Under the pieces are notes generated by a model. It saw only the letters and a list, made by a program, of their open reading frames with translations, did no database searches and was not told the DNA's origin. 64,000 nucleotides of DNA from Solirubrobacter pauli (lineage in GTDB: Bacteria > Actinomycetota > Thermoleophilia > Solirubrobacterales > Solirubrobacteraceae): contig NZ_RBIL01000001.1 of the NCBI RefSeq assembly GCF_003633755.1, positions 1,411,426 to 1,475,425 on the forward strand, written 5' to 3'. The translations under genes and the position numbers were made by a program. Positions 8,697-16,639 of this stretch are shown here, in pieces (positions within the stretch are counted from its first letter, which is position 1; every line of letters starts with the position of its first letter).

Positions 8697-9527
8697 ATGC
8701 GCCGCATCGCACTTGCCCTGACCGCCGCCGCCCTCGCCGTCGGTGTGGTCGCCTGCGGCGACGACGAGCCCGCTCCCGCGAGCGGCGCGTCCGCCGACAC
8801 GTCCAAGCCGCTCGTCGTCGGCGCCTCCCCAGTCCCGCACGCCGAGATCCTCGACTTCATCAAGGACAACCTCGCCGAGAAGGCCGGCCTCAAGCTCGAG
8901 GTCAAGGAGTTCACGGACTACGTCCTGCCGAACACCGCGCTGATCGACGGCCAGCTCGACGCCAACTACTTCCAGACGCCGGCGTACCTCGCCGACCAGG
9001 AGAAGGCGCGCAAGTTCAAGGCGCAGTCGATCGTCGGCGTCCACATCGAGCCGCTCGGCCTGTACTCGAAGAAGGTCAAGGACATCAACGCGATCCCGAA
9101 CGGCGCGCAGATCGCGATCCCGAACGATCCGACCAACGAGGCCCGCGCGCTGCGCCTGCTCGCGGCGAACCAGCTGATCACGCTGGACGACAACGAGTCG
9201 ACGACGGCGACGATCCGCAACATCACGGACAACCCGAAGGACATCGAGTTCGCCGAGGTCGAGGCGGCCCAGACGCCGCGCTCGCTCGACGACGCCGACC
9301 TCGCCGTGATCAACGGCAACTACGCGATCGAGGCCGGCCTCACCCCGAGCGAGGACGCACTCGTGCTCGAGCAGGCCGAGGGCAACCCGAACGCCAACCT
9401 GCTCGTGACGCTGCCCGACGAGGCCAACGATCCGCGCGTGAAGAAGCTCGCCGAGCTGCTCACCTCGCCCGAGGTCAAGCAGTTCATCGACGAGAAGTAC
9501 AAGGGCGCGGTGCTCGCCGCCTTCTAG
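8697..9527 (+). CDS. metQ: Methionine-type ABC importer, substrate-binding lipoprotein (MetQ/NlpA-like)
   Basis: 276 residues. Lipoprotein signal with Cys20 (LAVGVVAC), then the NlpA/MetQ fold: VGASPVPHAEIL, the FTDYVLPN segment, the family hallmark QLDANYFQT (about 84-92), IAIPNDPTNEARAL and INGNYAIEAGL. Unlike the operon's first gene it has a clear ribosome binding site (AAAGGA, 5-6 bases before the ATG), as expected for an internal gene that needs independent re-initiation and high expression of the receptor. Confidence 0.92.
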   Translation: MRRIALALTAAALAVGVVACGDDEPAPASGASADTSKPLVVGASPVPHAEILDFIKDNLAEKAGLKLEVKEFTDYVLPNTALIDGQLDANYFQTPAYLADQEKARKFKAQSIVGVHIEPLGLYSKKVKDINAIPNGAQIAIPNDPTNEARALRLLAANQLITLDDNESTTATIRNITDNPKDIEFAEVEAAQTPRSLDDADLAVINGNYAIEAGLTPSEDALVLEQAEGNPNANLLVTLPDEANDPRVKKLAELLTSPEVKQFIDEKYKGAVLAAF

Positions 9528-9540
9528 CGGCGAGCCCCGT

Positions 9541-10680
9541 CTAGCGCCGCCGGGCGAGTCGCTCGGCGGCGCGCTGCACGTCCAACGCCTGCAGGCCCAG
9601 CGTGAGCTGCGCCTGCCCGGCCGGCGTCTGCGGGTCGTGGCCCGTGAGCAGGCGGACGCGGTCCAGCCGGTTGCCGATCGTGTGCCGGTGGGCGAACACG
9701 GCCTCGGCCGTCGCGTTCATGTTCGCGCCGTGGGCGAAGTACGCCCGCAGCGTGTCGTGCTGCTCGGGTGCCGGGCCGACGGTCGAGTCGACGAGCGCCG
9801 CCAGCGCCGCGGGGTTCGTCGCGCCCGTGCCGAGCAGCAGCCGCCAGCTGCCGCCGAGCAGCTCGTCGCCGCCGTCGAGCTCCAGTGCGAGCGCGGCGAT
9901 CTTCAACGCGGTCGCGAACCGGCTGGGGTCGACCTCGTGCGGCGAGATCCCCGCCGGCATCGTCGCCTTCAGGCGCCGGACGAGCCGGGCGGGCGACCCG
10001 GGGGCGAGCGCCTCGACGAAGTCGCCGCGTGCGGCGGCGAGCGCGCCGGGGAGCTCCTGCGCGATCGTGGCCAGCACGCGGTCGGTGTGCCCGGCGGGCG
10101 GGCGCGCGACCAACGCGCTCACGCCCTGGGACAGGTCGGCGCCGAGCCGCTGCGCGCGGGCGAGCACCTCCGGACCGGCGAGGCGGTCCAGCTCGTCGAA
10201 CAGCGCCGCCGCCGCCCGTCGCTGGGACACGCGCTGGTCGCGGAGCGTCACCGCGGTCAGCGCCGCGAGCGCGGCCAGCTCGAGCACCTCGTGCGCGCCG
10301 CCGTGCTCGCGGCCCAGCAGCAGGACCGCGCCCAGCGGCTCGTCACCCGAGCGCACCTGCACCTCGGCGACCACGCCCGCGGGCACCTTGACCGGCCCGC
10401 CCTTGAGCCGCTCGGCGACGTAGCGCTCGAGCGCGGGCAGCCGCTCGCTGTCGGGTGCGGCGGCGGCGATGTCCGCCGCCGGCAGGACGATCGCGACCGT
10501 CCCGTCGAGCTGGTCGGCGGCCAGCGCCGCCACCGGGGCGATGCCGCCACCGGCGAGCACCGCGTCGATCATGCCGAGGTGGATCTGACGCAGCGCGGCT
10601 ACGTGAGCGGGGGCCGGCCCCACCTGGGGGTCAGCGAGCACGGACAAAGGGACCTCCATCGCATGCACGGACCGTACCAT
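9541..10680 (-). CDS. PucR/CdaR-family transcriptional regulator
   Basis: 379 residues. The first two thirds look like a GAF-like sensor and a CdaR-type middle domain with no obvious ligand motif. The C-terminal 60 residues (from about TLRAYFAHGANMNATAEAVFAHRHTI, quoted in part: A-E-A-V-F-A-H-R-H-T-I-G-N-R-L) are the PucR-type helix-turn-helix. It points towards MetQ and diverges from the cupin gene; the 47-base divergent region holds a palindrome (10700-10720), so it probably controls the cupin and itself. The start could be the ATG at 10680, or 10664 or 10659; for 10659, a TACGGT hexamer 11 bases upstream suggests a leaderless start. Confidence 0.8.
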   Translation of the reverse strand: MVRSVHAMEVPLSVLADPQVGPAPAHVAALRQIHLGMIDAVLAGGGIAPVAALAADQLDGTVAIVLPAADIAAAAPDSERLPALERYVAERLKGGPVKVPAGVVAEVQVRSGDEPLGAVLLLGREHGGAHEVLELAALAALTAVTLRDQRVSQRRAAAALFDELDRLAGPEVLARAQRLGADLSQGVSALVARPPAGHTDRVLATIAQELPGALAAARGDFVEALAPGSPARLVRRLKATMPAGISPHEVDPSRFATALKIAALALELDGGDELLGGSWRLLLGTGATNPAALAALVDSTVGPAPEQHDTLRAYFAHGANMNATAEAVFAHRHTIGNRLDRVRLLTGHDPQTPAGQAQLTLGLQALDVQRAAERLARRR

Positions 10681-10699
10681 AAATACCTATAAGCCGATC

Positions 10700-10720
10700 A
10701 GGATTAGGAGCTCCTATCCT
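10700..10720. promoter_or_regulatory. Palindromic operator candidate between PucR-like and cupin genes
   Basis: The core TAGGAGCTCCTA is a perfect 12-bp palindrome, with near-symmetric AGGAT and TCCT flanks. It overlaps the cupin -10 box, so a protein bound here should block that promoter. Confidence 0.5.
10715..10720 (+). promoter_or_regulatory. Putative -10 box (TATCCT) of the cupin gene
   Basis: TATCCT ends 7 bases before the GTG at 10728, which fits a leaderless transcript. Confidence 0.45.
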
Positions 10721-10727
10721 GGGACGG

Positions 10728-11186
10728 GTGAGACGTGCAGCCTTCGACCCCACCGCCTTCCGCTGGGACGGCGTCACCGCCCGCGCCTACAAGGACGACC
10801 CGGGCACCGCCCGCGGCATGGCCTGGCAGGGCCTCTCCCGTCACACACTGGTGCGGTCGGAGGAGGCGGGCGTCAGCTTCGAGGTCCGCTACTTCGAGAT
10901 CGCGCCCGGCGGCTACTCGAGCCTGGAGAAGCATGAGCACGTCCACGTCGTCTTCGCCGCCCGCGGCGCGGGCCAGGCCCTGATCGGCGACCAGGTCGTC
11001 GACCTCAACCACCTGGACCTCGTGGAGACCCCGCCGTGGGCCCCGCACCGCTGGATCAACCCGTCTGACGAGCCGTTCGGCTTCATCTGCACGGTCGAGG
11101 GCGCGCGCGACAAGCCGCAGCCCATCTCGGACGAGGAGTGGAGCGCCCTGCTCGCCGACCCGCGCACCGCGCCGTTCGCTCACTGA
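10728..11186 (+). CDS. Single-domain cupin protein
   Basis: 152-residue small beta-barrel protein. Cupin motif 1 is seen around residues 65-85 (SLEKHEHVHVVFAARGAG, with His-x-His metal ligands and a Gly-rich turn), motif 2 around 105-115 (ETPPWAPHRWIN, with the third His). Such proteins bind a divalent metal and may be dioxygenases, isomerases or simple binding proteins; nothing here decides which. GTG start at 10728 is supported by the promoter spacing. It diverges from the PucR-like regulator, its likely controller. Confidence 0.75.
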   Translation: MRRAAFDPTAFRWDGVTARAYKDDPGTARGMAWQGLSRHTLVRSEEAGVSFEVRYFEIAPGGYSSLEKHEHVHVVFAARGAGQALIGDQVVDLNHLDLVETPPWAPHRWINPSDEPFGFICTVEGARDKPQPISDEEWSALLADPRTAPFAH

Positions 11187-11196
11187 TCTGCCGCCG

Positions 11197-11508
11197 ATGT
11201 GGCGGCTCGTCCTCCTGCTGGCGCTGGTCCTCGTCGCCTGCGGCAGTGAGCGCCAGGACGACGGCGACGAGCTCCTGAACGCGATCGAGCCCGGCCGAAG
11301 TCGACGTCGAGACGCCGGTCACCCATGCGTCGCTGGCGGCGTTCGTCAGCGAGTACCGGCGCTTCGGCTTCTTCGACGGCGTCCCATCGCACGCCCTCGC
11401 TCGCGCCTACGAGCGCGAGTACGGGGAGCCGCCGGCCTCGAGCTCGACGCCGGCCTCGGCCAGGTCGCGTGGCAGGTCTACGAGGAGGGCTCGACCGCGG
11501 CCTGCTAG
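11197..11508 (+). pseudogene. Small lipoprotein gene with two compensating frame shifts
   Basis: The ATG at 11197 opens a lipoprotein signal (MWRLVLLLALVLVACGSE, Cys15). Codons have strong GC third positions in this frame up to about 11290. From about 11292 to 11430 the coding-like pattern moves to the next frame, giving AEVDVETPVTHASLAAFV and then EYRRFGFFDGVPSHALAR. From about 11432 it returns to the first frame (GLELDAGLGQVAWQVYEE, stop at 11506-11508). One extra base near CCCGG at 11290-11294 and one missing base near 11431-11434 would restore a single protein of about 103 residues. Either the gene is damaged or two sequencing errors in GC runs are present. No family recognised. Its TAG overlaps the TAG of the convergent dehydrogenase gene in one CTAG. 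Confidence 0.6.
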
Positions 11509-12506
11509 ACGACGACGCGGTACTTGGCCGGCTGCGGGCCGTGCAGGCGGCCGAGCAGCGCGTCGGGCAGCTGGTCGAGCGTGATCTCCGGGCCGAGGAG
11601 CTCCGCCCACGGGTACTCGTCCGCGGCGAGGACGTCGAGCGCGCGCGCCAGGTAGCGCGGCGCGTGGTGGTAGGTGCCGAGGAGCGTGACCTCCTCGTAG
11701 TGCACGCGCGCGGTGCCGACCGTGAAGGTCGTGTCGCGGGCGCAGCCGCCGAACAGGTTCACGGTGCCGCCGGGCGCGGCCATGGCGACCGCGAGCTCCC
11801 ACGCCTCGGGCCGGCCGACCGCTTCGATCACGAGGTCCGCGTCGCCGCCCGCCGCGACGTCCTCAGGCCCGCGCGTGGCGATCACGGTCCGGTGCGCGCC
11901 GAAGCGCTTGGCCAGCTCGAGCCGCTCCGGATGCGGGTCGAGCACGGTCGGCCGCCCACCGGCGCTCGCGACCAGCGCGGAGAGCATCAACCCGAGCGAG
12001 CCGCCGCCGAGGATCGTCACCCGCTCCGGCACTTCGACCACGTCGAGCGCGTGCACGGCGCAGGCGAGCGGCTCTGCGACCGGTGCCAGCGCCAGCGGCA
12101 CGCCGGCGGGGATCCGGTGCAGGTTCGTGCGCACGAGCCGCTCGGGCAGCAGGACCTTCTCGGCGAAGCCGCCGAGCACGTACAGCAGGTCCTGGCAGAG
12201 CGACTCGCGCCCACGCCGGCACGGGCGGCACTCCCCGCACGGCGCGGAGTTGCCGCTGAAGACGACGTCGCCGACCGCCACGTTCGCCACACCTGTCCCC
12301 ACGCTCTCGATCGTGCCCGCGAACTCGTGGCCCAGCCGAGCCGGGAACGGGCCGAGCGACGGGTGGCCGCGCAGGAGCGACTTGACGTCGGTGTGGCAGG
12401 TCGCCGCCGCGCCGACGCGCAGGACGGCCTCGCCCGGGCCGGCGACGGGATCGGCGACGTCCTCCACGCGCAGGTCGCCCGGCGCGTAGATCAACGCCGC
12501 CTTCAC
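11505..12506 (-). CDS. Zinc-dependent alcohol dehydrogenase (MDR family), second of a pair
   Basis: 333 residues, last gene of the minus-strand string. Catalytic zinc ligands are Cys in ATCHTDV (about residue 37) and His-Glu in LGHEFAG (about 60). Four structural-zinc cysteines lie in CGECRPCRRGRESLC (about 90-104). The NAD(P) Rossmann motif is GGGSLGLM (about 165). It should oxidise or reduce an alcohol/aldehyde or polyol/ketose; closest in style to sorbitol/threonine dehydrogenases. GTG start at 12506 overlaps the stop of the preceding dehydrogenase (GTGA). A second dehydrogenase in tandem suggests two successive oxidations or two related substrates. Substrate inferred only from context. 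Confidence 0.85.
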   Translation of the reverse strand: MKAALIYAPGDLRVEDVADPVAGPGEAVLRVGAAATCHTDVKSLLRGHPSLGPFPARLGHEFAGTIESVGTGVANVAVGDVVFSGNSAPCGECRPCRRGRESLCQDLLYVLGGFAEKVLLPERLVRTNLHRIPAGVPLALAPVAEPLACAVHALDVVEVPERVTILGGGSLGLMLSALVASAGGRPTVLDPHPERLELAKRFGAHRTVIATRGPEDVAAGGDADLVIEAVGRPEAWELAVAMAAPGGTVNLFGGCARDTTFTVGTARVHYEEVTLLGTYHHAPRYLARALDVLAADEYPWAELLGPEITLDQLPDALLGRLHGPQPAKYRVVV

Positions 12507-13486
12507 GCCGACGTCACCACGACCTTGATGCCCTCCTTGCTGCGCGCCGCGGCCAGCGCCGCCTCGGTCTCCTCGAGCGGGAACCGGTGCGTGATCAGCT
12601 TGTCGGCGGAGATGTGGCCGTCGGCGATCAGCGCGAGCGCCGCGCGCGTGTCGCGCGGGCCGGCCGAGTAGGACGCCTGGATCTCCAGCTCGCGGAAGAA
12701 CAGGTCGTCGACGCCGAAGTCGCGCCGCTCGCCGGGCCCGCTCGGCGCGAACAGCTGGATGATGCCGCCGCGGTCGGCGCTCGCCAGCGCGAGCGCCCAC
12801 GCCGCGGCCGCGCCCGTCGCCAGCATCACGACCGTGGGCGAGCCGACGGCCTCGGCGGTCGGCTCGACGCCCCGCGCGCCGAGCGACGTGGCCAGCGCCC
12901 GCCGGTCCTCGCGCGGCTCGGCGACCGTCACCTCGGCGCCACGCGCCAGCGCCGCCTCGGCGATCAGCAGCCCCATCTGCCCGCCGCCGATCACGAGCAG
13001 CCGCGTGGTGTCGTCGACCCGTGCGCGGTCCAGCCCGCGCACGCAGCACGCGAGCGGCTCGATCAGCGTCGCGGCCTCGTCGCTCACGTGGTCGGGCAGC
13101 GTCAGCAGGTCCAGCGCAGCGTTCAAGGCCGGCACCAGGATCAGCTCGCTGAACCCACCCGGCTCGATCCGCGTCGCCTTGAAGGTGTCGCACAGCGTCT
13201 CGTGCCCGCGCCGGCAGTACTCGCAGGCGCCGCACGGCACGTGGTGGTGGATGAACACGCGCGTGCCCGGCTGGGGAAGCTCGTCGCCCGCCGCTTCCAG
13301 CACCACGCCGACCGGCTCGTGCCCGAGCACCACGGGCGCGCGCGGGTCCTGGTACCACTGCATGAGGTCCGAGCCGCAGATGCCGCACGCGCGCATCGCC
13401 ACCAGCACCTCGCCCGGGCCGGGCCGCGGCACCTCGCGCTCCTCGATCCGCACGGCGCCCTCGCCGAGGTAGACCGCCGCCCTCAC
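12503..13486 (-). CDS. Zinc-dependent alcohol dehydrogenase (MDR family), first of a pair
   Basis: 327 residues with the same architecture as its downstream neighbour: catalytic zinc Cys in CGICGSDLMQW (about 36), His-Glu in LGHEPVG (about 54), structural-zinc cysteines in CGACEYCRRGHETLC (about 82-96), cofactor motif IGGGQMGLL (about 160). The pair is similar but not a recent duplicate; residues differ throughout the substrate half. GTG at 13486 overlaps the stop of the MtnA-like gene (GTGA). In the known DHAP shunt an alcohol dehydrogenase reduces 2-methylthioacetaldehyde; a role of that kind, or polyol oxidation before the kinase step, would both fit. Confidence 0.85.
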   Translation of the reverse strand: MRAAVYLGEGAVRIEEREVPRPGPGEVLVAMRACGICGSDLMQWYQDPRAPVVLGHEPVGVVLEAAGDELPQPGTRVFIHHHVPCGACEYCRRGHETLCDTFKATRIEPGGFSELILVPALNAALDLLTLPDHVSDEAATLIEPLACCVRGLDRARVDDTTRLLVIGGGQMGLLIAEAALARGAEVTVAEPREDRRALATSLGARGVEPTAEAVGSPTVVMLATGAAAAWALALASADRGGIIQLFAPSGPGERRDFGVDDLFFRELEIQASYSAGPRDTRAALALIADGHISADKLITHRFPLEETEAALAAARSKEGIKVVVTSA

Positions 13487-14439
13487 GACAGCACGCCTTC
13501 GATCGCCGGCCCGAACGGCGCGCGCAGCACGCCCGCGTCCGTGATCAGGCCGGTGATGAGCGAGGCGGGCGTCACGTCGAAGGCCGGGTTCCACACGCGC
13601 GTGGACTCCTCGAGCCCGGCGATCGAGCGGATCTCGCTGCCGTCGCGCTCCTCGATCTCGATCACGGCGCCGTGGGGCGTCGCGGGGTCGAGCGTGGAGC
13701 GCGGCGCGGCCACGTAGAACGGCACGCCGTGATGGCGGGCGGCGATGGCCAGCGCGTAGGTGCCGATCTTGTTGGCCGTGTCGCCGTTGGCGGCGATCCG
13801 ATCCGCGCCGACGATCACGGCGTCGATCTGGCCGCCCGCGAGCAGCGCGGGCGCCGCGCCGTCCGGCAGCACCGTGACGGGGATGCCGGCGTCGTCGAGC
13901 TCCCACGCCGTCAGCCGCGCGCCCTGCAGGAGCGGGCGCGTCTCGCACGCGAACACCTCGACCGGCTCGCCCGCCTCCTGCTTGGCGTAGACGACGCCGA
14001 GCGCCGTCCCCCAGCCCGCGGTCGCCAGCCGGCCCGTGTTGCAGACCGTGAGGATCTTGGACGCCTCCGGCAGCTCGGCGCGACCGTAGGAGCCGATCGC
14101 GCGGCACGCGGCCACGTCCTCCTCGAGGATCGCGAGCGCCTCCGCCTTGCGGTCGGAGGCGGCGAGCACGCGCTCGACCGCCCAGCGCAGGTTCACGGCC
14201 GTCGGCCGCGCCGACGCGATCCGCTCCGCCTCGGCGTCGTCGTCCCCCGCCAGCAGGACGCCCAGCGCGCCCGTCACGCCGATCGCGGGCGCGCCGCGCA
14301 CGGCGAGCCGCTGGATCGCGTCCACCACCTCGTCCACCGTCGAGAGACGGATGATCCGCTCCTCGGCCGGCAACAACGTCTGGTCGATGATCTCGATCGC
14401 GTCCCCGGTCCAGCCCACCGCGGTCCGCACGGCCATCAT
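13483..14439 (-). CDS. Methylthioribose-1-phosphate isomerase-like protein (MtnA family)
   Basis: 318 residues of the eIF2B-like aldose-1-phosphate isomerase family, converting an aldose 1-phosphate to a ketose 1-phosphate. Cys133 (in TVCNTGRLATAGWG) and Asp213 (in VGADRIAANGD) are 80 residues apart, the same spacing as the Cys160/Asp240 catalytic pair of B. subtilis MtnA. RGAPAIGV (about 49-56) and the GDTANKIGTY segment are family hallmarks. The residue before Cys-Asn is Val, where I recall His in most MtnA, and the protein is shorter than the usual 340-350, so a changed substrate such as 5-deoxyribose 1-phosphate is possible. ATG at 14439 overlaps the kinase stop. No MtnB, MtnC, MtnD or aldolase follows. 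Confidence 0.85.
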   Translation of the reverse strand: MMAVRTAVGWTGDAIEIIDQTLLPAEERIIRLSTVDEVVDAIQRLAVRGAPAIGVTGALGVLLAGDDDAEAERIASARPTAVNLRWAVERVLAASDRKAEALAILEEDVAACRAIGSYGRAELPEASKILTVCNTGRLATAGWGTALGVVYAKQEAGEPVEVFACETRPLLQGARLTAWELDDAGIPVTVLPDGAAPALLAGGQIDAVIVGADRIAANGDTANKIGTYALAIAARHHGVPFYVAAPRSTLDPATPHGAVIEIEERDGSEIRSIAGLEESTRVWNPAFDVTPASLITGLITDAGVLRAPFGPAIEGVLS

Positions 14440-15623
14440 CCTCGTGCCACCTCCTCGCGCGCTACGGCGCTCACTTCCGCGGCCGTCTCCGGCCGATCCA
14501 GCAGGAGCCGCTTGACCGTCTCGATCACGGCGCGGCCGGCGACCGCCCGCGGCTCCGGATCCAACGCCTCGAGGTCCGGCGCGTGCGCCAGCCCGACGAT
14601 CCGGCGCGCGGCCTCGGTGGCCGCGAACGCCGCGGTGTCGCGCTGCGTCTGCGCGAGCCAGCGCTCGAGGAACAGCTCGTTGTAGACACGCGGGTCGACG
14701 ACGTTCGGCCACAGCGAGCGGAACTCCGCCTCGAAGGCGTCCCACAGCTCCTCGAACAGCGTCGCCGCCCAGGCGCCGTGCTCGTCACGGCCGAGCACCG
14801 CGTCGCGCGCCATCGTCACCACGAAGTTCGACCACGGCAGCGCGAGGTCGAACGCGATCGGCCCGTAGAACGCGAACTCGGAGTCGAACGCGCGCGTGGA
14901 GCCCTCGCGCACCATGACGCTGCCCGTGTGCAGGTCGCCGTGCAGGAGCGCCTCGGCGCGGGTCATGAACGCGTACTTGAGCTCGCCCGCCGCCGCCTTG
15001 AGCTCCGGCGTCTGCAGCGACCGCGCGGCGTCCTCGAGCTCGTCCTGGTACCAGTTGCGCTCGGCGCCGCTGAACGGCTCCGTGAGCACCAGGTCCTCGG
15101 TGATCTCGCACAGCTCGGGTGAGATCGCGCCGGCCACGAGCGCCTTGAGCGCCTTCGCCTCCACGCCGAACACGCCGGTGTGGAACGCGACCCGCGCGAC
15201 GTAGCGGCCGATGTCCGCGGCCGCGCCGTCGTGGCGCTCGCCATCGGTGAGCGCGCCGCGCCACACGCGGTGGTCGGTCAGGTCCTCCATCGCGAGGATG
15301 TAGCGGGCCGCGTCGAAGCCGTAGAAGGCCGGCAGGTACTCGGCGGCGAAGCGGCCGTGGACCTCGTAGGCGCGCGCCTCGGCGACCGCGCGCTTGGGCG
15401 TGAACGGCCACGACGGGCCGACCAGCCGCACGTACGGCAGCGCCTGCTTGAGGACGAGGCCGCGGCCGGAGCCGTCCTGGCAGACGAACACCAGGTTCAG
15501 GTTGCCGTCGCCGACCTCCGTCACGTCGAGCGTGGACGTGTCGACGCGCGCGGCGAGGTCCGGGTGCGCGTCGATGTACGCCGCGACCTTCTCGGGCTCC
15601 AGGAGCTCGTACTGCTCCGTCAT
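14436..15623 (-). CDS. 5-Methylthioribose kinase-like protein (MtnK family)
   Basis: 395 residues, matching the usual MtnK length of about 400. It should phosphorylate the anomeric hydroxyl of 5-methylthioribose or a close 5-substituted ribose with ATP. The nucleotide loop GDGNLNLVFV lies at 38-47, the catalytic HGDLHTGS at 228-235 (a hallmark that separates MtnK from other choline-kinase-fold enzymes) and the metal-binding segment DSEFAFYGP at 247-255. ATG at 15623 overlaps the stop of the ribose-type permease, and the MtnA-like isomerase follows with ATGA overlap. Direct coupling to an importer suggests that the sugar is taken up rather than made from internal methylthioadenosine. Confidence 0.88.
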   Translation of the reverse strand: MTEQYELLEPEKVAAYIDAHPDLAARVDTSTLDVTEVGDGNLNLVFVCQDGSGRGLVLKQALPYVRLVGPSWPFTPKRAVAEARAYEVHGRFAAEYLPAFYGFDAARYILAMEDLTDHRVWRGALTDGERHDGAAADIGRYVARVAFHTGVFGVEAKALKALVAGAISPELCEITEDLVLTEPFSGAERNWYQDELEDAARSLQTPELKAAAGELKYAFMTRAEALLHGDLHTGSVMVREGSTRAFDSEFAFYGPIAFDLALPWSNFVVTMARDAVLGRDEHGAWAATLFEELWDAFEAEFRSLWPNVVDPRVYNELFLERWLAQTQRDTAAFAATEAARRIVGLAHAPDLEALDPEPRAVAGRAVIETVKRLLLDRPETAAEVSAVAREEVARG

Positions 15624-16639
15624 CGAAGCCTCCGCACGCCGAACGTGAGCAGCAGCGCGACCATGAGGACGACCCCCTTGACGAAGTCCTGCGTGTAGTA
15701 CGGGAAGTTCTTGATCGTGAGCCCGTTGAGCATGATCCCGAGGAACACGGCGCCGATCGTGGTGCCGAGGATGTTCGGCCGGTTGACCGCAAGCACGGCG
15801 TACCCGACGAGCGCCGCCGCCACCGCGTCGAGCAGGAACGGGCTGCCCGCGCCGACGTCGCCCTCGCCGATGCGCGCGGCGAGGATGATGCCGCCGAGCG
15901 ACGCGAGCACGCCGCTGACGATGTAGGCGATCATCCGCACGCGGTCGACGCGGATGCCGGCCAGCCGGGCCGCCTCGAGGTTGCCGCCGACGGCGTACAG
16001 CTGGCGGCCCCAGCGCGTCTTCTCCAGCACGACCCAGAGCGCGATCGCGCACGCCGCGAAGATGATGATCGGGAACGGGATCTCGCCGAACAGGCGGCCG
16101 CGCCCGATGTAGAGGAAGGCCTCGGTGAAGATGCCGTCGTACTCCTTGCCGTCGAGCACGAGGCCGGACGAGATCGACTGGCCCTGCGACGGCAGCAGCT
16201 GCACGCCCTGGAGCACGAACAGCATGCCGAGCGTGGCCAGCAGGTCCGGCACCTTCAGGCGGACGATCAGCGCGCCGTTGAGCGCGCCGATCAGCAGCCC
16301 GCCGAGCAGCGCGACCGGCACGACCGCGACCGTCGGCCACGCGAACATCACCAGGCAGATCGCGCACAGCATCACGGTGAAGCCCGCGTTGGCCCCGATC
16401 GAGAGGTCGAACCCGCCGACCACCATCGACACGGTCACGCCGAGGCCGATGATGCCGACGGTCGAGACCGACTGCAGGATCGAGACGATGTTGTTGAAGG
16501 AGCGGAAGCTCGGCTCCGACAACGCGAAGTACAGCGTCACGCCGGCGAACAGCGCGAGCAGGCCGTAGCGGAGGATGTGCCGTTCGAGCCCCTGGGAGGC
16601 GCCGACCTGGATGGGTGCGGGTTGCTCTGTCGTGCTCAT
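15620..16639 (-). CDS. Ribose-type ABC importer, permease (RbsC-like)
   Basis: 339-residue membrane protein of the BPD_transp_2 family with 8-10 hydrophobic segments. The family segments GGFDLSIGAN (about 75-84) and LLATLGMLFVLQG (about 135-147) are visible. ATG at 16639 overlaps the ATPase stop; its own stop overlaps the kinase ATG. This places importer and kinase in one translation-coupled unit and argues for a pentose-like cargo. Confidence 0.9.
   Translation of the reverse strand: MSTTEQPAPIQVGASQGLERHILRYGLLALFAGVTLYFALSEPSFRSFNNIVSILQSVSTVGIIGLGVTVSMVVGGFDLSIGANAGFTVMLCAICLVMFAWPTVAVVPVALLGGLLIGALNGALIVRLKVPDLLATLGMLFVLQGVQLLPSQGQSISSGLVLDGKEYDGIFTEAFLYIGRGRLFGEIPFPIIIFAACAIALWVVLEKTRWGRQLYAVGGNLEAARLAGIRVDRVRMIAYIVSGVLASLGGIILAARIGEGDVGAGSPFLLDAVAAALVGYAVLAVNRPNILGTTIGAVFLGIMLNGLTIKNFPYYTQDFVKGVVLMVALLLTFGVRRLR

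Noticed and set aside
13483-15623. Annotating the MtnK/MtnA pair as ordinary complete methionine salvage
   Set aside because: MtnB, MtnC/W/X, MtnD and an aldolase are all missing and the genes are coupled to an importer and two dehydrogenases, so the standard pathway cannot be asserted.
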